The notes under the pieces are model-generated. The model was not told the origin of the DNA and searched no databases. It saw nothing but the letters and a program-made list of their open reading frames with translations. Shown in pieces: positions 46,191 to 57,100 of a stretch of DNA of 64,000 nt. Origin of the DNA: Cyathus striatus (lineage: Eukaryota; Basidiomycota; Agaricomycetes; Agaricales; Nidulariaceae); contig JAOVFP010000001.1 in NCBI GenBank assembly GCA_025738555.1, positions 7,192,001 to 7,256,000 on the forward strand, in the 5' to 3' direction. Within the stretch, counting starts at the first letter, position 1; each line of letters opens with the position of its first letter. The translations under genes and the position numbers were made by a program.

Positions 46191-49100
46191 ACAGAAGCTA
46201 AAGTGCTGCAGATTCAGGTTCTGGAGATGAGAAATAGAATTCAGAAGAATGATTGCCCCTAAGAGGTTACATATGTTTTTGGATGGGATGCATTGGAAAT
46301 ACCCATATTACAAATTCTGACTATTAAGATTGAAAGAAGCTTAGTTTAAGATAAATTTAGTTGAAAAATGTACCATCTGAGGTCCCATATCTATTCAGAC
46401 TAAAAAGATTGAAGTTGTCACATCCTGTTCTATTCCACTAGGGATTGAACTGTGGAGGAGATAGTCTAAGTGGCAGAGTAACTGGTACACATTAGTAGGG
46501 TGCATGGAGATAGTGAACAAGTATGGGAGTAGTGGAATGTTGGCTTCAACTTGTGTGTTGCACCCCTTGGACCCCAGTGAAAAATTGGCCTAGGGATATC
46601 ACACTGTATTGTGCAAGATATCATTTCCAGGTTTTTATCAAGGGTCATCTAGAGTACTTTGCCAAGACACAAAATGAAGTCTTGGTAGCATTACACATAC
46701 AAAACAGTGGAACATCTCTCAATCATTTTCTCAACAGCATCTGGGCATTTCAAGTGATATCTGGGGTAAACTGGATTGTGAGAGTGCTATCATAAACTTT
46801 TGCTTATGGCATTCATTTCCCATTTCCATCAGTTGCACTTACATATATAATTGTAATGCTTATGCATAGCATATGACAGGTCCTTTCTTTTTGTTCCCAC
46901 CAACTTCCCACCAACTTCTTGCACCTCACGCAACTTAACTGACACCTTTTCACTTCTCCCTCATCTTATTCTCACCTTATTCTCACCTATCTGCAAGCAA
47001 CACTACATGTCTTGAAGTGGTCTTTCATAGGTACATGGCATAGTATCTTTTCATCTTGATATGTACCCATTTGACTCATTTTGTAAACAAACTCAGAACC
47101 AGTGAGGACTTAAAGTACCTAGTTTAGTGCAATGTAATGTAAATTAAAATATATGTAATTTCACTCACACCACATATGCTCACTAAGAAAGTGCTTAGTG
47201 GGTAAGACTTGGATGCAAGAAGCTTCTGGGCAAAGTAAGGAGACGGGAAGTTGTCAAAGACTGACGTTCAAGAAGGAATGTGAACTTAGTGAGCACTTTG
47301 ATGTGTGTTCCTTAATCTCAGACTTAGCATGGGCTTATGACTTCACACTTCTCATTGCACTTAGAATCTCAATTGCTCACACAAATACTAAAGCACGATG
47401 CTAGCTGGTATTTCTCAGGGCACAGGAGACTGCCCTTCTACTACACAAAGCTACCTATTAAATATCTTACAGAACACAGCTAAGAGAAACTATATAGTTA
47501 ATACAAAAGCAGTAATTGCACATTAGCTAAGCTGTAAATTAGACTTTTAGACTGGATACAGGCATCTGGGATGGACCAGAGTAAATCACTCATATGAGCA
47601 CCAAGAATGCATTCACATGGGATGATAACGAAGGACAATAACTCATCCTGCAGGAAGAACGCTCCATATGGAGGTGTGATGCTGTGTGCTTTGACACATG
47701 GAATGGCAATCACTGAATAAGCCTGCCAGGAATGCCAGGTCTCAGGCCAGGCTAGGCGCCTATGGTGTGCTGATGCACAGCACTGGTACAGCATGGTTAG
47801 ATAGTGGCAACTGCCATGGGTCTAGTGCTCATGCCTTTTCCTATGATGCAATAACATAGCTTCAATATCCTATTATTAGAATAGACATGCACTTAGCTTG
47901 ATCTCTGGCCTCACTGGTAATTATTTCCCACTGATGTTGAGAATAAGCTCTGACCTCAGTGTTTCTATTCTTAGACACTTTCCTACTTAGGCTAGTTATG
48001 TCCCTTATTAGTGCAAATCATTCCCACGCTAGCTAATGGCCCAGGACCTCTACCTTAGCTACTAATTACAACCCAGATATATTATACTGTTTGTAAGTAG
48101 CACATAGAATATAGAAATAATGTTTTTATAGTAGGTAGAAGTATGCTAGGCATATTAGACTTCATCCAACTTCCCCATATTCCTGCCTTCAACTTTGACT
48201 CCCAGCAATACTTTTGTCCACAATTAATTCATCATCAATGCTCTACCTCTGATGGTTGGTCCACAAGATAGTTAGATTTTGGGTGTGTGGGTTGGCAAAC
48301 ACTACTTTCTGTCCATTCAGTTGCATGAAGTTGGGGCTCACACATAGTAAGTCAGTTGAAGTAGTGGGGTTTGGCTAGTATAGTAGTATTGTAGCATTAG
48401 ATGTGTTGGATACTGACAAATGTACCCCAGTAGATAAATTTCCAATATATGTGCTTTTGATTTTATTTCTATACCTGGGATAGCACTCAACATCACTAGA
48501 CTGACTTTTGACTGGGCTTGGCCTTCCAGTTCTATATTTAGAACAGAGCAGTGTAAGTAGCAAAATAGCAGAGTTGGTTCAAGGCCCAAGTGGGAGAAAG
48601 GTGTAAATGTAGTTGATTCCAAACTGAAGTCTATCTATATTACAGGAGTAGTTTATATAGTAAACTACTTTGTCCAAATGCATATGGAGTAATGCCCATG
48701 GGTATGTGGCATTCTAGGGGTTAGTAAACTCCATGAAATGTAGACCATAGTAAACTAGTGGTACACCTCTAGATTATAGTCATAGGTAAAATGGCCAAGG
48801 CTGGAGAACAAGGTAAATCAATATTAAAGGGAAGGAACAAGTAAACAATTAGTAAGGAAGAGTTCAATATATAATAAACATACACAGTCTGGAGGAAACA
48901 TACACCATCCAGAGTAAAACCAGAGTTGACTCCAATGGTTCAGGAATTTTCATGGATATGACAGAAGTGGTCTACTATTAATTCTTGGTCTGTATACAAC
49001 AGAATTGAACATGCATCAAATTGTTTGTCCTTCTGCATATGATATGCATAGATACCTCATCCAGCCTGTTACAATTTTTCTCTTTTATTTACATATGTTT

Positions 49101-49769
49101 TCTTTTCTTTTCATTGACTTGTTTGGTATCACCTTTGATTTGATACCAAACACATGGCTCTTTACTCACATGACCTTGACTTACTCTGACTCACTTTGAG
49201 TCATTATGCCATATTCTTTTTCTTACTGTGCTGCAGTCAATGTGCAGCATTACTATCCATAAGTACTTATTATTAGTACAGATTACTTTGTATTTAAACA
49301 GTAGGAGTTTGGGCTGTAGAGCTCAAGCTTCAGCTTAAATCAAATTAGCTCTACTTTGATTCATTCACTTCACTCATACTTAAGTCTAATCAACTTAAGA
49401 GCTCATGAATAGAGACTTACTTGAACTCAATACTGGTCCACTCATTCTTTGAACTTGTTGATCACATGACTATCAGACTTGTATGATAAATGTCCTAACC
49501 AGAACTTTATCATAACACAGCCAAACTTTTATTGAAACTGTCTGCTGAATGCAACTGTGGAACTTGTTTTCAAACTTACTTATCACCCACTTTGCATAGA
49601 TGCTAATAACTGAGCTTGTATTTACTACTCTGCCAATTTACTTGCAATCCATACTATAGTCCCTCCTCCAGGTAATAAGGTAACTATGCATGAAAAAAAT
49701 GTCCTACATAAATTAGACTCTCTTGTATCTCTACCACTAAGCAGGCATCATTGCACTACTTATTAATCC
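46191..49769. other. Mostly unassigned DNA with one LTR-like remnant
   Basis: About 46195-46255 is a leftover TPR unit past the stop. Near 46418, TGTCACATCCTG opens a stretch containing GGCTTCAACTTGTGTGTTGC, which resembles GGCTTCAGCTTATGTGCTGC within the solo LTR at 29922-30583, so a related LTR remnant is possible. From 46800 to 49769 I see no coding region, repeat pair or terminal inverted repeat; the ORFs are short and unsupported. Confidence 0.45.
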
Positions 49770-50170
49770 CAATCTTGGATTCTTATTTACTCCAATGTGC
49801 AATCCATACTGTAGTTATCTTCCTTATTTATTAACTTAATTATTTCTTTCCTTTATGCAAGCAAGGTTTCAGCTGAAGTCAACACTTTCAAGTTGATCAA
49901 GGGCATTGTAATCATCAACTTCTGCAATCAGGCTGTCCAGTACTCTTATCTTTGGGAGAGTAAGATATTGCAAGATGTTCCAACTTGGAAGTTTCAATAC
50001 AAGTTATTTCAAGTCTAGAGAGAGCTGTGATTAAGTATGATTGTATGGGGTCATCAACCTCAACCTCAGTAGTAAATTTGATCTCTTTTGCAAACATGCA
50101 CAAAGAGAGAAATTGAACATAATTGTCAGCTTTATAGGTGTTTTGTATGTTCTTCATTAAGATCACATTA
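49770..50170 (-). pseudogene. 3' gene fragment, possibly F-box/LRR-like (copy 2)
   Basis: This closely matches 25973-26380, including flanking non-coding sequence (TTTACTCCAATGTGCAATCC). Here it is joined, at AATGTGATC, to the C-terminal end of the WD40 region on the same strand. The same fragment therefore adjoins two different STAND gene remnants. Confidence 0.45.
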
Positions 50171-51114
50171 TCGGGACTACACAACTGTTTCCTGTTATTA
50201 AAAGGAGCCCAAAATAGTGTATTTTTACTGCTATCTTTCACCCACCCACTGAATGACAAGATGAAAAAATTTGTGTACCTCCAAGTGAATGAAGTTTGTT
50301 GTAGTGATTTGAGGTGAGGTCTATATTCCATGCATGCAGTATATTACCTTGTGTGCTGGGGACCACTTGTGTTGCATGAGGAGAAAATGCCACTAATGTC
50401 ACAGAATCATTGTGACCTTCAAATGGTCCAGCAATGATTTTTCCACTCTCCACATTCCACACTCTGACACTTTGATCATATGAGCCAGACACCACTTGTG
50501 TTCCATCAGGAGAAAATGCCACTGATGTCACATAACCACTGTGGCCTTCAAATGGTCCAGCAATGGTATTTCCACTCTCCACATTCCACACTCTGACAGT
50601 TTGGTCACATGAGCCAGACACCACTTGTGTTCCATCAGGAGAAAATACCACTGATGTCACATAATCACTGTGGCCTTCAAATGATCCAGCAATTGTTTTT
50701 CCACTCTCCACATTCCACACTCTGACAGTTTTATCATCTGAGCCAGACACCACTTGTGTTCCATCAGGAGAAAATGCCACTGATGTCACATAACCACTGT
50801 GGCCTTCAAATGGTCCAGCAATGGTATTTCCACTCCCCACATTCCACACTCTGACAGTTTGGTCACATGAGCCAGACACCACTTGTGTTCCATTGAAAGT
50901 ATGTTTTTAAAGAAAGGTGAGAAATGGTTTATAATCAATGAATTCTCAGGTGCAAATGATAATACTGACATATATATATCTGTTATATTCCTTGTGAAAG
51001 GAATGTAAAAATTTCTAAGATTTATACTATCTTCAATAAAGTTGAGTTGATTTGAGTCTATCTAATTAACATTAAGTATTTAATTTCCTTTAAATAGTTG
51101 ATATTGTACCTTTG
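50171..51114 (-). pseudogene. NACHT-WD40 gene, WD40 and linker part
   Basis: From 51114 leftward, the linker (MSVLSFAPENSLIINHFSPF) leads into four full WD40 units and a decayed fifth, each about 43 residues (SFSPDGTQVVSGS..Q.VRVWN..SG type). A terminal segment follows (SGWVKDSSKNTLFW). A frameshift lies near 50290. The junction at 50895, where the linker meets mid-repeat (ATGGAACACAAGTGG), suggests that upstream repeats were lost by recombination. It continues the gene part at 55729-56450 across the Copia insertion: both ends carry the duplicated CTTTG. Confidence 0.85.
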
Positions 51115-51393
51115 TATTGAGAATAAAGTAGGGGAGATGGGAGGTAATGAATTGGATTGGGTAGTCTATGCCCCAAGCTCGAGGGGTTTATATACTATTC
51201 TACAGTAGCTACTACTAATATATCATTACTTACTATTTTACTAATATATACTTATATTCTATCATGTCTGTCGGAGAGTGTGATACGAGCTATGCTCTAT
51301 CGCGTTTACCTTAGAGCTGCCTTTCGGCATCCTTACTAAGCAGCCTCCTCGGCACAGCACACGGAGTTGCTATGTGCCTATATAATTTCAACA
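51115..51393 (-). repeat. Copia 3' LTR
   Basis: 279 bp. It differs from the 5' LTR at 10 bases, nine of which fall at CpG, TpG or CpA positions. It starts TGTTGAAATT on the minus strand. Confidence 0.95.
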
Positions 51394-54300
51394 CTCCCCC
51401 TCAACTCTGGTGTGCATTCTGAGTCTAAGTCGTAAGTCTTCGAATTTAGGTTTTGGAAGTGCCTTTGTAAATATATCAGAAATATTATCTTCAGATGCAC
51501 AGTGGCATATCTTGATTTCATTTGAAATCACCTTCTTGTGCACGAAGTGGTGTTGGACATCAATATGTTTACTTCTCGCGTGAAATCCTGAGTTGTGGGA
51601 GAAGTTGATTGCTGAGTGGTTGTCCATGAGCAATTGTGTTGGCTTTTGAAGTTCGAGATTTAATTCAACTAGGACTTTGCACAACCATATAGCATCGCAT
51701 GTAGCAAGTCCTGCCACCATGTATTCTGCCTCCATGGTAGATAAGGCAACTGTAGGCTGTTTCTTTGAGCACCAAGAAATTGGCCCACCAGCTAACATAG
51801 AGACAAAACCAGAAATAGAACGACGGTCATCTGGGTGTCCAGCCCAATCAGAATCTGAATAGATTTCTGGATTGATATTCATGTCAGGTGATGATTTTAT
51901 AAAATCAGACACATTGTATCAAAGTCCAAGATTTCGTGTGCCATTGAGATAGTGGAGAACTCATTTCAATGCTCCCCAATGAATTGGAGATGGGTTGGAC
52001 ATAAATTGAGAGAGATACTGTGCAGCAAAGGCAATGTCTGGCCTTGTGTTATGAGCTGCCCACATAAGTGAGCCAACACCTTGGGCATAGTCTGGTATAC
52101 TGTATCCTTTGGTGTCTGGTGTTTTGGTTAATTTTAGGCCAGGCTCCATAGGTATTTTAACAGGATGAGAGTCCAGCATATTGAAATGTTCTAATACCTT
52201 GTGGATATATTGCTTTTGCATTAGCATAATGGTTCCATGATTAATATCACAAGTGACTTCAATTCCGACAATCTTCTTTAAGTTGCCTAAGTCAGGTAAT
52301 TGTGAATCGCTCGCATAGTTGGTTTTTGATTGTGGCAATCTCGGGGTCTGAACCAAAAATAGCCATATCATCAACGTGTACTGCAATGATGGCAAGGTGT
52401 CCATCATTTTGTTGGAAATAGACACACTGGTCGGACATTAGATGTTTGAAACCCATTTCAAGAAATACACTATTGAGTTTTTCATTCCAAACTCTGCCAG
52501 ATTGCTTGAGGCCATAAAGTGCTTGTTTTAATTGTAGTACTTTTTTAGATCCATCTTCATATCCTGGAATTTGCTGCATGTATATATCTTCCTTTAATTC
52601 TGCATTTAGATATGCACCAACAATGTCGACAACGTGAGCACTCAGTCCTAAAATAGCGGATATTACAATAAGAAATCAAAGTGTTTCGAGTCACATAACC
52701 AGTGTGAAAGTTTCGTCAAAGTCCACACCAGGAATTTGGGAGAATCCCTTTGCAACCAGTCGTGCCTTGTGATGTGTGAATTTTCCTTCAGAATCCTCCT
52801 TTAATTTGTAGACCCATCTGCATGCAATAGGAGCTCTGTCTTTAGGTAGGTCTACTTTAATGAATGTGCCCAGCTTTATTAGCTGATCCATTTCTTTATC
52901 CATGGCCTTTTTCCATTCAGGCCAGTCAGGATGGCACATGGCTTCTTGCAAGGTAGAGGGGTCATTTCCTTCTGTAAAACCGAGAAGAACCAGATCTTCA
53001 GTGTAATTAGAAGTGTCTTGTGGCTTTCTTGGTCTGCATGTGTCAGGGTTACTGAGCTTAGCATAATTTACAGGTGGTAAATTATGTTTTGGGTGCTCAT
53101 TGCGAGTTTTTGTAGTGGGATCAAGTTTAGCAGGTTCTTCAGGTATTTGCTCTTCACCTTGCTTGTCTGTTTCTTCTTTCTCCCCCTCAAGCGAGGTGAA
53201 GGTGGGAATGATAATTTCATCCTGAGAGTCTATTTGGGGCACATCTTGAGAGAAAATAACATTTTGGGAGGTTTGAATTTGGCAAGTTGCAGCATTATAA
53301 TACCTATAGCCTTTGGTTCCAGCAGCAATTCCAGTAAATATAAATTTCCTAGACTTTGGATCTAATTTAGATCTTTTATCATCTTGCTGTAAAACCCAGC
53401 AGGTGCGTCCAAATTCTTCAATAAGAGAAACATCTGGCTTGTTGCCAGAGAAAGCTTCTTCAGGTGTCAACCCCTCAGGTAGTGCATGTGTTGGAGATCT
53501 ATTTTTAAGATATGTCACATAAGCAACAGCTTCTGGCCACAAATGTTTGGTAATATTGTGTGAAAATAACATTGTGCGTGTGTGTTCAACAAGTGTTCAG
53601 TTAAGGCATTCTGCAATGCCATTTTGTGAAGGGGAATAGGCTGTTGTGACATCTAATACCATTCCATTTTCTTGTAGGAATGATTTAAATTCATTATTGA
53701 TGTATTCTTTACCACCATCAACATGCAATTTCTTGAGTTTGTGGCTGGTTTGTGTTTCAACATAATTCTTGTAGTATTTGAAATAAGTGAGGGCATCAGA
53801 CTTGTTTTTCATGAAATATGTCATAGTGCATCGAGATTTTCCATCCGTAAATGTAATAAAATAGCGCACTCCCCCTATTCCAGTAGTGCTAGATGGCCCC
53901 CACACATCTGAGACAGTCAGATCTCCAATTTCAGCAATTTCAGTAAGTGATTCCTTTGGGAATGGTTGAACATGGTGTTTAGCCTGAATGCAGACTTCAC
54001 ACTGCAAGTCTGGTTCTGTACCAGTAGTAATTTCCATTCCAGTGACCATAGATTTATTCTTCAGCAATTTTACTGACCCCATGTTAAGATGACCAAAAAC
54101 ACAATGCCATTCATTCCATGTGCGAGATGCAGGTCGAGTTCATGTTAGGAATATTTGATCTTGTTTGTCAACAGGCTTAACATGCATGTTGTACAAACGT
54201 CCTGATTTAGATCCTTCAGCTATAATTTGCTTCTTCGGAGAATGGATTTTGATAGAGTCCCCACTAAGCAAAATGTCAAACTTTTTATTGGTGACATGTG

Positions 54301-55360
54301 TTAAAGAAATAAGGTTGTGGGGTGCAGAGGGTACATGAACAACATCTCATAGTGTAAGTGTGAAAGGCTTGTTTCCAACTGTAGATATGAGATGTATAGT
54401 ACCTCACCCTAAAGCAACCTGGGGTTCTCCAAACCCTTTAACTGAATGGCCAGTAATGGGATCATAAGTGGTGAATGCATTATGGTCGCGAGCAATATGC
54501 GAAGTGGCTGCAGAGTCTGCAAGCCAGGAATTTTGAGATAATGAAACTAGAGCAATATCGGGCTCTATTTCAGAGACGAAAGAATATTCATCTTCTGTTG
54601 CCTCATGTGCCTTGTCGTGTCTTCCATGCCTATTAGAAACATTGTTATTGTTTGATTTCCCATCAGAGTGCAGAGATTGACAATCTGATTTGATGTGTCC
54701 AATGTGGTCGCAATTATAACATGTTACTTTGGGGTTAAACTTTTTCTTGCTATTCCGAGCAGTAAAAGCTGAGTCTCCAGTTTGACTCTTTGTGTTAAGT
54801 TGTCTTTCATGTTCTAAAATGCGAGCTGTAATACTTGATGAGTCCTTCAGAGCAGTGGTATCAATTCCTCCAATAAAACTATCCCATTGCTCAGTGCTGG
54901 GTAGCAAGGTAAGTATAGTAATAGAATATTCTTCTTCGTCAAGTTTTGATCCAAGTGCAGCTAATTCTTCTTTGTACCCAGCAAGCATGCGAAGATGTTC
55001 TGAAATAGGTGTGCCTTCTTCACACATGGCACGGAGCAATTTCCTGCACAGACAAATGATACCAAGCGCCCCCTTTGGGCAGAGGATGCTTTCCAATGCA
55101 TCCCATGCAACCTTTGCCATAGTCGCACTGGCAACGTAAACCAACATTGCATCGGATACGTGCAGTCGAATCGCTGACAAAGTGGCTTGATCCTTCTTTG
55201 CTCGGGTAGCAGCATCGTCACTGGTAGATGTTCCTTCAACAATTTCCATGTATCTCAATTCAGTTAGAATATCCATCATTTTGATGCGCCATACCAAGTA
55301 GTTCTCAGCTCCCTTGAGGGGCTTGATGTGATAGACATTTGAAGAATTCAATTCAGTCAT
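51388..55360 (-). pseudogene. Copia Gag-Pol polyprotein, eight in-frame TGA codons
   Basis: From 55360: a UBN2-type Gag; zinc knuckle CYNCDHIGHIKSDC; protease WLADSAATSHI; integrase with CEVCIQAKHH, DVWGPSS, VDGGKEY and SPSQNGIAE; RT with AFYGLKQ-like ALYGLKQSGRVWN and VHVDDMAIFGS; RNase H with YSDSDWAGHPDDRRS and STMEAEYM. TGA stops lie at 54404, 54347, 54140, 53597, 52691, 52676, 51961 and 51919 (first base on the plus strand), several at places where the family has Arg (NGIAE.LN.TLVEH; LETL). One frameshift lies near 52300. With stops read as Arg the frame is otherwise open, so the element was intact before CpG decay. Confidence 0.92.
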
Positions 55361-55436
55361 TGTTGTGATTCGGAGTGCGAGAATAATAAAGTAGAGTTTT
55401 AATCAAGTAGTAATGCATGAGTTAGTTATGAGGGCT

Positions 55437-55449
55437 GGGGCCCATAACC
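55437..55449 (-). other. Copia primer-binding site
   Basis: Minus-strand GGTTATGGGCCCC directly after the 5' LTR. It is nearly complementary to the anticodon-arm region of initiator tRNA-Met (GGGCTCATAACC), the half-tRNA priming mode of Copia-type elements. Confidence 0.75.
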
Positions 55450-55728
55450 TATTGAGAATAAAGTAGGGGAGATGGGAGGTAATGAATTGGATTGGGTAGT
55501 CTACGCCCCAAGCTCGAGGGGTTTATATACTATTCTACAGTAGCTACTACTAATATATCATTACTTACTATTTTACTAATATATACTTATATTCTATTGT
55601 GTCTGTCAGAGAGTGCGATATGAGCTATGCTCTATCGCGTTTACCTTAGAGCTGCCTTTCAGCATCCTTACTAAGCAGCCTCCTTGGCACAGCACACAGA
55701 GTTGCTATGTGCCTATATAATTTCAATA
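55450..55728 (-). repeat. Copia 5' LTR
   Basis: 279 bp pair of 51115-51393. The outer end reads TATTGAAATT where the other LTR has TGTTGAAATT, the only difference not at a CpG. Confidence 0.95.
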
Positions 55729-56450
55729 CTTTGTACATAATGTTAATTTTTTCATAATTTGTTGTGCCATCTGTATCTCATTTAAAATACTCATGACTTC
55801 CAACCAGTATAAGAACTTGCAATACAAGAACTTATTTAATTCCATCCACAAAGAAATATAATCACATTTTTCATTTTCCATCATTTCAATATAATGCATG
55901 TTCCAATATATGCAACAATATTGAAGGTATGTAGGTATATACTCACTAATGATTTTTTTAAAGTTTTTGATGTCTTTATTTGCTACATATGATGATTTAA
56001 TATTACATATATTAAATTTTAGTTTACTGTTGAGAGTTTTAAAAACCATTTTGGTCACTATTGGGACATGTTTGTTTTTATTAATTTTAAATGTTTCATC
56101 ATTTAATCCATCCATTAAATATTCAACAAATAATAGATGATGGAATGTTATATTGTTATCATTTATTGAAATGACTGGTAGCAGGTGATGTATTATTCTT
56201 GAAACTTCTTTTGCAATATCACCCTCATTACCATCAACATCAAGAAAGTATGCAATATCCTCTTTTCTCAATGGAGATTTTTCCAAGAGTACTGTTGCTA
56301 ATACTTGTCTTACAATTTATTTTCTATATTCTGTCCATCTTCCAAAAGATATTTGAAGCATTTGATGATAGAGAATTTCAACTCCATGACCTATCTGCCC
56401 AGATAGAACTTGTTGAAGCTTTTCAGTTGGTGAAGGCTGGTCATCTTGCT
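55729..56450 (-). pseudogene. NACHT-WD40 gene, middle part
   Basis: Continuing from the solo LTR, the frame reads EKLQQVLSGQIGHGVEILYH, a TAA at 56317-56319, then LEKSPLRKEDIAYFL, FHHLLFVEYLMDG and a long helical segment typical of the region between NACHT and WD40 domains. It stops at the Copia insertion (CTTTG). Excising the LTR and one TTGCT copy restores the frame with the NACHT part. The TAA is not explained by CpG mutation. Confidence 0.85.
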
Positions 56451-57100
56451 TGTCATATCCTGTATTGCCTACCTCCAGACTCCTAATCCCTTACTCCGCC
56501 TTTTCCTTTGCTTACTCTGAACTTTGCTTATGCTCTTAATATTACTTATTGATTACTGTACATAGATTACTTTCCTTTCCTTTCCTCCATTCTACTGAGC
56601 TATCCCCTCAGTAATGTAGTATACATCTCATAGTGAGTCACTTATCATTCTTAAGTGTGCCACTATCTGTTTCACTTTACACTGCCATATGCACTCACTT
56701 CTCTGACATGTTTTATTATGTTTAATTAGTTATAGTCTTCATTCTACATATGCCTACCCTGACTATACTTCTCCACTGGCCTTTACTTACTCCAAGTCTC
56801 TAGTATTTAAGTAGTACTCGATTTGTACTTAGTCTTCAGTTTCATATTGAACTATGTCCTCACCCTTTCGTCTGACTTGAGTTACACCTCTTGTCTTCCA
56901 TCTCTTGTCTTCTCCAAAGGGCTTGCCCTTACTCTGAAATCTAGGACCAGGAATCCCAGGGGTGCAGCACATAAGCTGAAGCCAAAGTCCTACCCCCTGA
57001 GTTCTCGTTCTCTGCTTTCATACTATACTCACCCTTCACTTCTCTGTAGTCACCCCTTTGTTCTCCACTGCCAAGTCAGGCTAGGGGTATGGTTGTGACA
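56451..57100 (-). repeat. Solo LTR in the NACHT-WD40 gene
   Basis: 650 bp, starting TGTCACAACCATACCCC on the minus strand, with exact 5-bp duplications TTGCT at 56446-56450 and 57101-57105. It is the CpG-depleted sibling of the LTR at 29922-30583 (CACGACCGTGCCCC there, CACAACCATACCCC here). Confidence 0.93.

Larger units (their letters stand above)
51115..55728 (-). mobile_element. Full-length Copia-type LTR retrotransposon, 4614 bp
   Basis: LTRs of 279 bp lie at 51115-51393 and 55450-55728, flanked by the 5-bp duplication CTTTG (51110-51114 and 55729-55733). The primer-binding site follows the 5' LTR (minus-strand GGTTATGGGCCCC, 55437-55449) and fits an internal half-tRNA of initiator Met, as known for Copia elements. 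The polypurine tract GTTGAGGGGGAG precedes the 3' LTR. The order of gag, protease, integrase, RT and RNase H identifies Copia. It is inserted in the NACHT-WD40 gene, in the same orientation. Confidence 0.95.

Noticed and set aside
169..55360. TGA read as arginine (codon reassignment or recoding)
   Set aside because: TGA falls at Arg positions only in transposons that also lost CpG generally, whereas the F-box and NB-ARC-TPR genes use TGA or TAG as true stops or contain none. CpG decay explains the pattern without a new code.
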